A DNA stretch of 26,112 bases from positions 1-26,112 of the forward strand of contig JANMLW010000094.1 in NCBI GenBank assembly GCA_031372765.1, given 5' to 3'. The DNA comes from JADCCX01 sp031372765 (GTDB lineage Bacteria > Pseudomonadota > Alphaproteobacteria > Rhizobiales > Beijerinckiaceae). The position numbers were made by a program, and so were the translations under genes. Below the pieces are notes generated by a model. It was not told the origin of the DNA. It saw only the letters and a list, made by a program, of their open reading frames with translations, and made no database searches. Shown in pieces: positions 7,183 to 14,138 of the stretch (the first letter of the stretch is position 1; each line of letters opens with the position of its first letter).

Positions 7183-8282
7183 TTGGCGGCCTCTGCGGCT
7201 GGCTGTCCAGCCGGCTGTGCAATGTCGGCCCGCATCTTGCGCAACATCGAAATCTCAGCCTGAAAATCGACGTAGTGCGGCAATTTGAGATGCTCGACGA
7301 AGCCCGTAGCCTGCACGTTATCCGAATGTGACAGGACAAATTCCTCATCCTGCGCAGGGCCTTTGCGCTCCTCGTCAAACTCGGCCGCACGCAGAGCCCG
7401 ATCGACCAGCGCCATGGACATCACCTTGCGCTCGCAATGGCCGAAGCTGAGACCATAGCCACGCGTGAAGCGGGGCGGCTCCGTCTTCGAGCCCCTGAAC
7501 TGATTGACCATCTGGCATTCGCTGACCGTGATATCACCAAGGGGAACCGCAAAGCCCAGGTCCGGGATCATCATCTCCACCTCAACCTCTCCCATACGGA
7601 TTTCTCCGACGAAGGGATGATTTCGTCCGTAACCGCGCTGCGTGGAGTAGCCCAGAGCCAGAAGAAAACCCTCGTCGCCCCGCGCCAGATTCTGCAGCCG
7701 CAAGTCACGATCGGCAGGAAATGCCAGCGGATCACGCGTGAGGTCTCCAACAGGCTGCCCATCAAGCGCTTCCGGATTGTGTTCGATCATATCCTCGCCG
7801 GCAATGATGTCGGTGACCCGCGGCATGCGTTCGTCGATGTCAACAGGTGCGGTGGCTGGCAGCTGTGTCTCGCTTTCCGCAACGAGCACGAAATCAAGCA
7901 GACGATGGGTGTAGTCGAATGTCGGACCGAGAACCTGTCCGCCAGGCAGATCCTTGTAAGTGGCAGAGATGCGCCTCCGCACGGACATGTCGGCGGTATC
8001 CAGCGGCTGCGAAAAGCCTAACCGTGGCAACGTTGTGCGATAGGCGCGGACGAGGAAGATCGCCTCTATCAGATCTCCGCGCGCCTGTTTGATAGCGAGC
8101 GCTGCCAGCTTGCGGTCATACAGTGACCCCTCGGTCATCACGCGGTCAACAGCGAGCGACAATTGTTCACTGATCTGATCGACACCGATCTCGCTGACCG
8201 AGCGGTCGCCCCGCCGGTTGTCAGCCAGCAGACGATGGGCGTTGGCTATGGCACGTTCACCACCTTTGACCGCGACATACAT
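7179..8282 (-). CDS. phnI: C-P lyase core subunit / nucleosidase PhnI
   Basis: PhnI is the catalytic nucleosidase subunit: with PhnG, H and L it displaces adenine from ATP with a phosphonate to form alpha-D-ribose 1-phosphonate 5-triphosphate. The start is set at ATG 8282 (MYVAVKGGERAI, the conserved PhnI beginning), giving 367 residues; the upstream in-frame extension to 8393 lies inside phnH and resembles nothing. ARGDLIEAIFLVRAYRTTLPR, the GGQVLGPTFDYTHRLL region and the histidine-containing LSFGHCERKVMSMALVDRAL are PhnI-typical. Length is close to E. coli PhnI (354), with an alanine-rich tail. The phnH stop and this start share one base (TGATG), and phnJ overlaps its end by four bases. 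Confidence 0.96.
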   Translation of the reverse strand: MYVAVKGGERAIANAHRLLADNRRGDRSVSEIGVDQISEQLSLAVDRVMTEGSLYDRKLAALAIKQARGDLIEAIFLVRAYRTTLPRLGFSQPLDTADMSVRRRISATYKDLPGGQVLGPTFDYTHRLLDFVLVAESETQLPATAPVDIDERMPRVTDIIAGEDMIEHNPEALDGQPVGDLTRDPLAFPADRDLRLQNLARGDEGFLLALGYSTQRGYGRNHPFVGEIRMGEVEVEMMIPDLGFAVPLGDITVSECQMVNQFRGSKTEPPRFTRGYGLSFGHCERKVMSMALVDRALRAAEFDEERKGPAQDEEFVLSHSDNVQATGFVEHLKLPHYVDFQAEISMLRKMRADIAQPAGQPAAEAAK

Positions 8283-8893
8283 CAGTGATGTTCCCCGGAC
8301 ATACGTGCGCTGCGCGGCAAGCCTATCATGGCATCTGCTGTAGCAAACAGGATATCCACGCCGAGCGGGAAACCGGACCGGTTGGCCCGCCATTGATCTG
8401 CAAAATCATCGGGCAATCCGGCGATCCGCAGCTCCGCCTTGCCGGCAACTCCCGGACCTGTGAAGGTCAGCGGCTGCCCGTCAGTCAAACTGCTGACAAT
8501 GGCGACCACTGTTGCGGACCGGTCGGGATACTCCGGTGTCCCGTGGGAAAACGCGGACAGATCCAATGTGTCAAACGACAGGTCAACAATGGCAAAGGCG
8601 GCAGCCGTGGGCTCGGCCACAAGCATCGCATCCGTATGAAAGCGCAGATAATCGGCAACGCCTGCCCGGCTCGTCAGTGAAGGAGCCAGAAACAGCGGAG
8701 TTTCATAATCACAAAGAGCCAGAACGAGTGCCGCGGCTGCGGTTGAAAGTGGCGCGGACTGCAATCCCCGGCCAGCCGGCAGGATCCGCCCGGGGTTGGC
8801 CAGCGCATCCATCGCAGCGCGAAACGCATGTTGGCTGTCGAATACCTGCTCCTGAAAGCCTCTGGCGAGGTGGGGCATGGCGGCAAGGGTCAT
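8282..8893 (-). CDS. phnH: C-P lyase core subunit PhnH
   Basis: PhnH is a structural component of the PhnGHIJ core and is needed for the nucleosidase step. The 203-residue protein has the family's recognisable segments: an N-terminal SQHAFRAAMDALANPGRI, the central HGTPEYPDRSATVV and the near-C-terminal SGFPLGVDILFA. Length is close to E. coli PhnH (194). ATG at 8893 overlaps the phnG stop by four bases, which settles the start; a second methionine six codons in is less likely. No catalytic motif is expected. Cytosolic. Confidence 0.96.
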   Translation of the reverse strand: MTLAAMPHLARGFQEQVFDSQHAFRAAMDALANPGRILPAGRGLQSAPLSTAAAALVLALCDYETPLFLAPSLTSRAGVADYLRFHTDAMLVAEPTAAAFAIVDLSFDTLDLSAFSHGTPEYPDRSATVVAIVSSLTDGQPLTFTGPGVAGKAELRIAGLPDDFADQWRANRSGFPLGVDILFATADAMIGLPRSARMSGEHH

Positions 8894-9369
8894 GCTTCGG
8901 ATTCTCCCCTGACGAGCGTGAAAAAATCAACTTTGGTCGCGGCTGTCTCGGCCTTCTTTTGCGCTTTCTCGGTAGCGATGCGGCGACGGATGGGTTCGAT
9001 GATCTCCGCCTCGACAAGGCTGCGCGCGCCCGCATCCTGCCAAAGGGCATCAACAACTGCCGCCAGCCGGGTTGTCATGATGTCACGACCAAGCCTTTGA
9101 CCATAACCGCGAAAGCTGCCCGGCAACTCGACAACGGCCCGCGCCACGGTTGCTTCGCCCATATTGAAAGCAGAGCCATCTCCGCCAATGCGGCCCTGCA
9201 CCATGACAAGGCCAATCTCGGGTGCGCGCAGGTCACGGATTTCCATATCGCGCCAATACAGTGTCAGCGGTTCATCGAGTTCACGGTGCTCGGCCCTTGC
9301 GAGGGCAGCCATGACAACGCGTCGCGCTGCTATGGTATCAGAATCTGGCGGGAGGTTTGTCACGGACAT
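8890..9369 (-). CDS. phnG: C-P lyase core subunit PhnG
   Basis: PhnG is the small subunit of the C-P lyase core and acts with PhnI in the ATP-dependent ribosylation of the phosphonate. The 159-residue protein has family features: ARRVVMAALARAEHREL near the start, PEIGLVMVQGRIGGDGSAFNMGEATVARAVV in the middle and GRDIMTTRLAAVVDAL further on. Length is close to E. coli PhnG (150). It follows phnE2 after a 44-bp gap, the only gap downstream of phnE1. No clear Shine-Dalgarno precedes ATG 9369 (the nearest AAAGG is about 18 bases away), while a Pho-box-like repeat lies 24 bp upstream, so it may have an extra promoter and an unusual start. Confidence 0.95.
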   Translation of the reverse strand: MSVTNLPPDSDTIAARRVVMAALARAEHRELDEPLTLYWRDMEIRDLRAPEIGLVMVQGRIGGDGSAFNMGEATVARAVVELPGSFRGYGQRLGRDIMTTRLAAVVDALWQDAGARSLVEAEIIEPIRRRIATEKAQKKAETAATKVDFFTLVRGESEA

Positions 9370-9392
9370 GTCGAGAGCGATGCCAAACCTTT

Positions 9393-9410
9393 GTGACGGC
9401 TAGGTGACAT
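9393..9410 (-). promoter_or_regulatory. Pho-box-like direct repeat upstream of phnG
   Basis: Read on the minus strand, ATGTCAC (9410-9404), CTAG (9403-9400) and CCGTCAC (9399-9393) form two heptamers with 11-bp periodicity. Against the CTGTCAC half-site each heptamer has one mismatch (ATGTCAC, CCGTCAC). It lies in the only gap between the transport and lyase halves of the operon. No convincing -10 follows. Confidence 0.4.
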
Positions 9411-9413
9411 AAT

Positions 9414-10268
9414 TCATGATGACACCGTCTTGTTCCCGACGATGGCCAGACGCAACCTGGATGACAGGAAGTCGATGATGGCCACAGTCAGGAGAATCAT
9501 CAGAATGATGAAAGCGACCTTGTCCCAATCGTATGTGCGGATCGTTTCCGCGAGGTAAAGCCCGATACCTCCGGCACCCACGATGCCGATGATCGTTGCC
9601 GAGCGCGTATTGGACTCAAAGTAGTAGAGCACCTGGCTGATGAGCACGGGCATGACCTGCGGCACGATGCCAAACCGAATGGCATGGAGCCCGGAACCGC
9701 CGCTTGAAACCACGCCTTCTCCCGCCTTGCGATCGATAGCCTCTATGGCTTCGGAATACAGCTTTGAAAAAGCACCGATGTCGCTTGTCATGATGGCGAG
9801 CACACCGGCAAAGGGGCCAAGCCCGACAACATTGATCCAGATGAGCGCCCAGATCAGGGTATCAACGCCGCGGACACTGTCCGAAAACCGCCGCGTCATG
9901 AAGCGCACAACAGCGTTGGCCATGGTGTTTCGCGCCGCCATGAAACCCAGCGGAAAGGCAAGCGCTGCGGCAAACAATGTTCCCAGAAAAGCGATGGCGA
10001 CCGTCTCTGCCAAGGCTTTCAGCAAAGCATAAAACTGCGTCCCGGGAGAGGGTGGAAACATCAATCCCAGAAATGTCCCCAGTTGAATGATGCCTGCGCC
10101 AAGCCGGGACAACGAAAATTCCAGTCGGAACATGGCAAAAATGGCAACCGCCAGCAGAAGACCTGCCACAACGAATGGCAGAAACTTCTCGCGTGCCGAG
10201 CCGCCAACAAGAGCGCCATGCTTAAGCCTGATCTCGCTCTGGTCAGGAAACATGCGGGAGAGTTTCAT
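9414..10268 (-). CDS. phnE: Phosphonate ABC transporter permease PhnE2
   Basis: One of two inner-membrane permease subunits of the phosphonate/phosphate importer (compare the tandem permeases of rhizobial PhoCDET). The 284-residue protein has an N-terminal membrane segment (about 28-48), then hydrophobic helices around IQLGTFLGLMFPP, ALAETVAIAFLGTLFAAALAFPLGFMAA, TLIWALIWINVVGLGPFAGVLAIM and a C-terminal VAFIILMILLTVAIIDFLSSRL. The cytoplasmic EAA-type loop is RKAGEGVVSSGGSGLHAIRF followed by GIVPQVMPV. ATG at 10268 overlaps the phnE1 stop by four bases (ATGA). It probably forms a heterodimer with PhnE1, energised by PhnC. Confidence 0.93.
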   Translation of the reverse strand: MKLSRMFPDQSEIRLKHGALVGGSAREKFLPFVVAGLLLAVAIFAMFRLEFSLSRLGAGIIQLGTFLGLMFPPSPGTQFYALLKALAETVAIAFLGTLFAAALAFPLGFMAARNTMANAVVRFMTRRFSDSVRGVDTLIWALIWINVVGLGPFAGVLAIMTSDIGAFSKLYSEAIEAIDRKAGEGVVSSGGSGLHAIRFGIVPQVMPVLISQVLYYFESNTRSATIIGIVGAGGIGLYLAETIRTYDWDKVAFIILMILLTVAIIDFLSSRLRLAIVGNKTVSS

Positions 10269-11149
10269 CGGGCATGGTCCATGGAAATGAGATTGTTGCG
10301 GATACGCTCTGTCACAAGGTCGATGATCATGACCGTCGCGATGATCAGCAGCAGGATAGCCGAGACGTCGGAGTAGTAGAATTTGCGGATTGCAGTAATC
10401 AGTTCCTGTCCAATGCCGCCAGCGCCCACAAAGCCCATCACCGATGCGCCTCGCACGTTGATCTCGAACCGTAGCAATGCGTAGCTGGCAAAGTTGGGAA
10501 GGACCTGAGGAACCACGGCATAGCGGATTGCCTGCCAGCGTGTTGCACCCGATGCAATTGCGCCCTCAACCGGCTTCATGTCGATATTCTCGACAACCTC
10601 GGCGAAGAGTTTGCCCAGCGCCCCGAAGGTGTGGATCATGATGGCGAGAACACCGGGGACAGGCCCCAGGCCGAAGGCAACAACGAAGATCAGCGCAAAA
10701 ACAATTTCCGGAACCGTGCGACAAAACTCGAGAAAGCGGCGGGCAAAGAAACGACGTGTCGGGTTCACCGCCAGATTGACGGTTGCAGCGAAGCACAGCA
10801 AAAACGCCCCGATGGCACCAAACAATGTGCCAAGGTAGGCGATCAGCAATGTATCGAAGATATGCCTGCTCCAGTTGCCCAGCCCCCAGAACCATTCGCG
10901 CACATCGGTGAAGACGGAGGCTCCGGTGTCGAGGTAAAACAGGCGTCCGAAATAATCCGTGAAGCGATGGATGTTGGCGGCGAGTTTGCGCAGGTCCACT
11001 TCAGCGACGTTGCCCGCAATCACTGTCATGATCAGCAGCACAAGCACACCAATGATCGTCATGCGGCTTTTGGCGGCCATCTCCCGACGGTAGGGCGCCG
11101 ACAACTCCGCGACGCGGTGGTCGGGCAAAACGGGTACGGCAGAAGCCAT
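10265..11149 (-). CDS. phnE: Phosphonate ABC transporter permease PhnE1
   Basis: First permease subunit of the importer, 294 residues from ATG 11149 (MASAVPVLPDHR). An upstream in-frame GTG at 11167 would add six residues, but it has no ribosome site and sits close to the preceding hairpin, so the ATG is chosen; its own purine-rich AGAAAGAAAAG leader is weak. Membrane segments are visible at SRMTIIGVLVLLIMTVIAG, TLLIAYLGTLFGAIGAFLLC, EIVFALIFVVAFGLGPVPGV and the C-terminal ILLLIIATVMIIDLVTE. The EAA-type loop is MKPVEGAIASGATRWQAIRY followed by AVVPQVLPN. It lies between phnD (after a strong hairpin) and phnE2 (4-bp overlap). Confidence 0.92.
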   Translation of the reverse strand: MASAVPVLPDHRVAELSAPYRREMAAKSRMTIIGVLVLLIMTVIAGNVAEVDLRKLAANIHRFTDYFGRLFYLDTGASVFTDVREWFWGLGNWSRHIFDTLLIAYLGTLFGAIGAFLLCFAATVNLAVNPTRRFFARRFLEFCRTVPEIVFALIFVVAFGLGPVPGVLAIMIHTFGALGKLFAEVVENIDMKPVEGAIASGATRWQAIRYAVVPQVLPNFASYALLRFEINVRGASVMGFVGAGGIGQELITAIRKFYYSDVSAILLLIIATVMIIDLVTERIRNNLISMDHAR

Positions 11150-11173
11150 CACTTTTCTTTCTAGCACATGGAA

Positions 11174-11202
11174 AGGGCGTCGCTGGTGGCCAGCGACGCC
11201 CT
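11174..11202 (-). promoter_or_regulatory. Strong hairpin between phnD and phnE1
   Basis: AGGGCGTCGCTGG (11174-11186) pairs perfectly with CCAGCGACGCCCT (11190-11202) around a three-base loop: a 13-bp GC-rich stem just after the phnD stop. No T tract follows on the minus strand (next bases TTCCATGTGC). It is therefore better read as an mRNA-stabilising or partially attenuating structure that raises binding-protein output over the permeases. Confidence 0.85.
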
Positions 11203-11218
11203 GACAGGGAAGGCAGTG

Positions 11219-12133
11219 TTACGAGCCGCTCTTCTTGCGCAAGCCGTCGACGAACTTCTGAAGCTCGATCGTAACATTGTAGTCGCCATGCTGGGCAGGA
11301 GCAAAGCCGGGGGACTTGCCATCAGACAGCTTGTCGAACGCAGCCTTGTCGCGGGTCGGCGCTTCGAAGAAAGCGGTGCGGATGGCTGTCTTCAGTTCAG
11401 CTGGCAGCGTGGTCAGGTAACCATAAGGCGAACCGGGGATCTTCTCGGAGCGGAAAACGGTCTTGAAGTCAGCTGCCTTGACCATACCCTTGTTGACCAT
11501 GCGGCTCAGGTTTGAATCGTCTTCCGAGTTCCACCAGTTGAAGGCAACATCGCAGGTGCCCTGTTGCACGGCGAGAACTGCGTTCTCGTGGCTGCCAGCA
11601 TTCACCACCTTGTCAAAGAACTTGGCGGGATCAATACCGGCATTGCTCATGGCATACATCGGCACGTTGAAGCCCGAAGTTGAGTTGGGGTCGACGAGGC
11701 AGAGGTTTTTGCCCTTGAAATCCTCGAGCTTGGCACCAGCAGCCGAAGCCTTGGAATAGGCAACAGAATAGTAGCCGGTCGAGCCATCGACAGCGCGCAG
11801 CGACGAGAAGGCCTCGACGCCGCCGTTTGTCACGGTATGGGCGCGGACATAGGACGAAGGACCGTAGTCAGCGATATGGATCGATCCGGCACGCTGGCCC
11901 TCGATAACGGCAGCATAGTCAGACGCGATACGCAGAGTCACTTTGACGCCGAGTTCCTTGGAAAGATAGGCCATCCATGGGCCCATGCGCTCGGTTACGC
12001 CCGAGGCGTTCTCGGCGGGAACAACGGCGTAAACCAGCTCAGGATACCTGGCTTTCCAGTCCTGTGCCGAAGCGGCAGTCATGGTGAGAAAAGTAGCGGT
12101 GGCTGCAAGAAGCAGGCGGCGGGTCATGGACAT
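11219..12133 (-). CDS. phnD: Phosphonate ABC transporter substrate-binding protein PhnD
   Basis: Periplasmic receptor that captures phosphonates (possibly also phosphate or phosphite esters) and delivers them to PhnE1E2. The 304-residue protein has a Sec signal peptide MSMTRRLLLA... ending ASA at residues 21-23, with the mature protein from Gln24. Family features include PAENASGVTERMGPWMAYL, IADYGPSSYVRAHT, the VDPNSTSGFNVPMY loop (phosphonate oxygen-binding Ser/Thr residues) and a GSHENAVLAVQQGTCDVAF segment. GAGGA about 8 bases before ATG 12133 supports this start. It lies 40 bp after phnC and is followed by a strong hairpin, as often seen for highly expressed binding proteins. Confidence 0.95.
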   Translation of the reverse strand: MSMTRRLLLAATATFLTMTAASAQDWKARYPELVYAVVPAENASGVTERMGPWMAYLSKELGVKVTLRIASDYAAVIEGQRAGSIHIADYGPSSYVRAHTVTNGGVEAFSSLRAVDGSTGYYSVAYSKASAAGAKLEDFKGKNLCLVDPNSTSGFNVPMYAMSNAGIDPAKFFDKVVNAGSHENAVLAVQQGTCDVAFNWWNSEDDSNLSRMVNKGMVKAADFKTVFRSEKIPGSPYGYLTTLPAELKTAIRTAFFEAPTRDKAAFDKLSDGKSPGFAPAQHGDYNVTIELQKFVDGLRKKSGS

Positions 12134-12173
12134 GGTCTCTATCCTCGGTTGGTTGGTCGGTTAAAGAAATCGA

Positions 12174-12977
12174 TCAGGCGGCTACCGGCACAAGATGGCC
12201 AGCAGGCATCGCAACAGGTGGCAGCACAGTCATCGCCTCGTGGGCTTCCAGACCGTAGAGTTCGCGTGCGACGCTTTCGGTCAGTTCCTCTGGCGCGCCG
12301 TCAAACACGACTCGGCCCTGCGCCATGCCGATGAGGCGGCCGCAATAGTCCTTGGCAATGTCCAGATCATGCAGGTTGCAGACAACCGTGATGCCGAAGT
12401 GCTTGTTCAACCTCTGCAGGGCGTCCATGACCACCTTGGTGTTGCGCGGATCGAGCGAGGCGATGGGCTCATCAGCCAGCACGATCTCGGGTTCCTGCAC
12501 CAGTGCCCGGGCAATGGCCACACGCTGCTGCTGGCCGCCTGAAAGGGATTCTGCACGTTGGCCGGCAAGCGCCGTGATATCGAACTGTTCAAGGGCAGAA
12601 ACCGCAATGGCGCGATCTTCCGGGGTCCAGAGCTTGAGAAGCGATCGCAGCGGTGTCGTATGGTTCAACCGGCCCATCAGCACATTGGTCATCACATCGA
12701 GGCGACCAACAATGTTGAACTGTTGAAAGACCATGGCACAGGAAGCGCGCCAATCGCGCAGGGCCTGCCCCTTGAGACCTGTTACGTCCTGTCCGTCCCA
12801 GACGATGCTGCCGGCCGACACATCCTGCAACCGGTTGATCATGCGCAACAGGGTGGACTTGCCTGCACCTGAGCGTCCGATGACACCAACAAAGCTGCCC
12901 CGTTCAATTCTGAGCGAAACGTCGTCTACGGCACGATTTGATCCAAAAGTCCGGCTGACGTTGTTTATCTCTAGCAT
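12174..12977 (-). CDS. phnC: Phosphonate ABC transporter ATP-binding protein PhnC
   Basis: ATPase of the phosphonate importer, first gene of the operon, 267 residues. It shows Walker A GRSGAGKST (about 34-42), MVFQQFNIVGRLDVMTNVLMGRL (the long Q-loop segment typical of PhnC), signature LSGGQQQRVAIARAL, Walker B IVLADEPIASLDP and the H-loop in CNLHDLD. The C-terminal ESVARELYG is also family-typical. AAGGTG sits five bases before ATG 12977, which begins at the conserved start of the ABC fold. A well-formed Pho box lies 43 bp upstream, so PhoB activation of the whole operon under phosphate limitation is likely. Confidence 0.95.
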   Translation of the reverse strand: MLEINNVSRTFGSNRAVDDVSLRIERGSFVGVIGRSGAGKSTLLRMINRLQDVSAGSIVWDGQDVTGLKGQALRDWRASCAMVFQQFNIVGRLDVMTNVLMGRLNHTTPLRSLLKLWTPEDRAIAVSALEQFDITALAGQRAESLSGGQQQRVAIARALVQEPEIVLADEPIASLDPRNTKVVMDALQRLNKHFGITVVCNLHDLDIAKDYCGRLIGMAQGRVVFDGAPEELTESVARELYGLEAHEAMTVLPPVAMPAGHLVPVAA

Positions 12978-13003
12978 CGGGACACCTTAAGCGTTCTGGA
13001 ACC

Positions 13004-13037
13004 GACCTAGAATTCACTCGCGACAGTTGTATGACAG
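13004..13037 (-). promoter_or_regulatory. Pho box and likely promoter of the phn operon
   Basis: On the minus strand CTGTCAT (13037-13031), ACAA, CTGTCGC (13026-13020) gives the PhoB tandem heptamer pattern with 11-bp spacing; the first repeat is a perfect consensus and the second has one or two changes. Ten bases further on, TAGGTC (13009-13004) sits where a -10 element would be, the same spacing as in classic PhoB promoters. The phnC ATG at 12977 follows with a good ribosome site. Confidence 0.82.
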
Positions 13038-13215
13038 GCTGTGGATGGATTTCTTGCAGATTACAGGCAGTCCTGGCGTGGGCAGAAATGCGCAATTGTG
13101 GTGGGGGGGACGCCAGCCAAAGGGTGTCGAGAGACACGTCAATCCATCAGGAAAATGCGTTGAGGCTTCATCCGGCAAGGACGGTAAAGGTCTGTGAAGG
13201 CGTCTGAAAAACGGT

Positions 13216-14061
13216 TCAGGCCATGCCTTTGCCCCATGCACGCACATCGCCGTACGCTTCGGGGAAATCGGACAGATCATTGTGGACAAGTCCACGCACT
13301 GTCATGAGCCGGTGCCGATGGCTGCCATCGGCGTGGAACTCATGCATCAGGTAGCCAACCGCCTTTGTGCCAAACCCGGGTTGCCAGGGGTCGCTGATCA
13401 TGAACGAGGTTGCCGGTGCCCAGATATGGCGTGCCCCGCCTATGGGTGTATCCCTGTACTGATGGACATGTCCGCACATCACGAGCTTTGGCTGGGCTGT
13501 TCCCAGACACGCCAGCAAGGTCTGCCGTGGATCACTGGTCATGAAGCGATTGCTGGACAGCTTTTCAGTGTAACTCTCATCCGCCAGCGGCTTATGCAGG
13601 AAGATGGCCAGAGAGCGTCCGTTCAGGCTTTCTGCGGCAGCGCGAATGGCATCCTGCTGTGTTTCGTCCCCAATCTCCTGTGAGCCAAGCGTCAGGGCAT
13701 TGAGGCCCACCAAGGTCCAGCCCGGAATATTGACTGACCAGAAGTCGGGTCCGATAATCCTACGGTATTGCGACAACCTCTCCGGCGTGACCGGCTGGCG
13801 ACGGGCCACATCCAGATGATCGCCCACATCATGGTTGCCCGGCAGGAGATGGCAATCCAGGCCGATGCTATCGTGCAACTCCTTTGCAAGCACGAGATCG
13901 GCCGCGTGGTCAGCACCATCCAGCGCCAGATCGCCGGTATTGATGATGAGGTCCGGTCGACGATCACGCAAGTTCTCGCTGATCAGGTCAAAATTGGCGC
14001 GAAAGAACGGCTTAGTCGGTGAAAGGTGCGTGTCGGATATCTGGGCGATGCGGACGGCCAT
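13216..14061 (-). CDS. Calcineurin-like metallophosphoesterase (GpdQ/Icc-like) of the ugp-like operon
   Basis: A 281-residue binuclear metallophosphoesterase. All family metal ligands are visible: D10 and H12 (ISDTHL), D44 (NTGDL), N76-H77 (GNHD), H156 (LHKPL), and H198 and H200 (CGHVH). The order and spacing fit the class III cyclic-nucleotide/glycerophosphodiester phosphodiesterase group (CpdA, GpdQ). ATG 14061 (MAVRIAQISDTHL) is preferred to the longer in-frame start at 14103, which would lie inside a hairpin. There is no signal peptide, so it acts in the cytosol. It follows the binding-protein gene of an Ugp-type importer, where E. coli has the unrelated UgpQ, so hydrolysis of imported glycerophosphodiesters is likely; this substrate is inferred, and cAMP or another diester remains possible. 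Confidence 0.9.
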   Translation of the reverse strand: MAVRIAQISDTHLSPTKPFFRANFDLISENLRDRRPDLIINTGDLALDGADHAADLVLAKELHDSIGLDCHLLPGNHDVGDHLDVARRQPVTPERLSQYRRIIGPDFWSVNIPGWTLVGLNALTLGSQEIGDETQQDAIRAAAESLNGRSLAIFLHKPLADESYTEKLSSNRFMTSDPRQTLLACLGTAQPKLVMCGHVHQYRDTPIGGARHIWAPATSFMISDPWQPGFGTKAVGYLMHEFHADGSHRHRLMTVRGLVHNDLSDFPEAYGDVRAWGKGMA

Positions 14062-14093
14062 GGGGACATTTCCGATATATGCTATTCCAACGA

Positions 14094-14117
14094 GAGCGGC
14101 CACCGGGACGGCCGCTC
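14094..14117 (-). promoter_or_regulatory. Hairpin between binding-protein and phosphoesterase genes
   Basis: GAGCGGCC (14094-14101) pairs with GGCCGCTC (14110-14117) around an eight-base loop. It lies just after the stop of the ugpB-like gene (14139) and before the chosen phosphoesterase ATG (14061). No T run follows, so it probably stabilises the upstream binding-protein message or partly attenuates readthrough. Confidence 0.65.
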
Positions 14118-14138
14118 CATGAAGCGTGGTGTTTCAGC

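Noticed and set aside
8283..8393. N-terminal extension of PhnI upstream of 8282
   Set aside because: It lies in phnH and resembles nothing; PhnI homologues begin MYVAVKGGE.
13124..13137. GTGTC/GACAC stem as terminator of the ugp-like operon, next to a run of seven G
   Set aside because: Only five base pairs and no T tract; not enough to claim termination.
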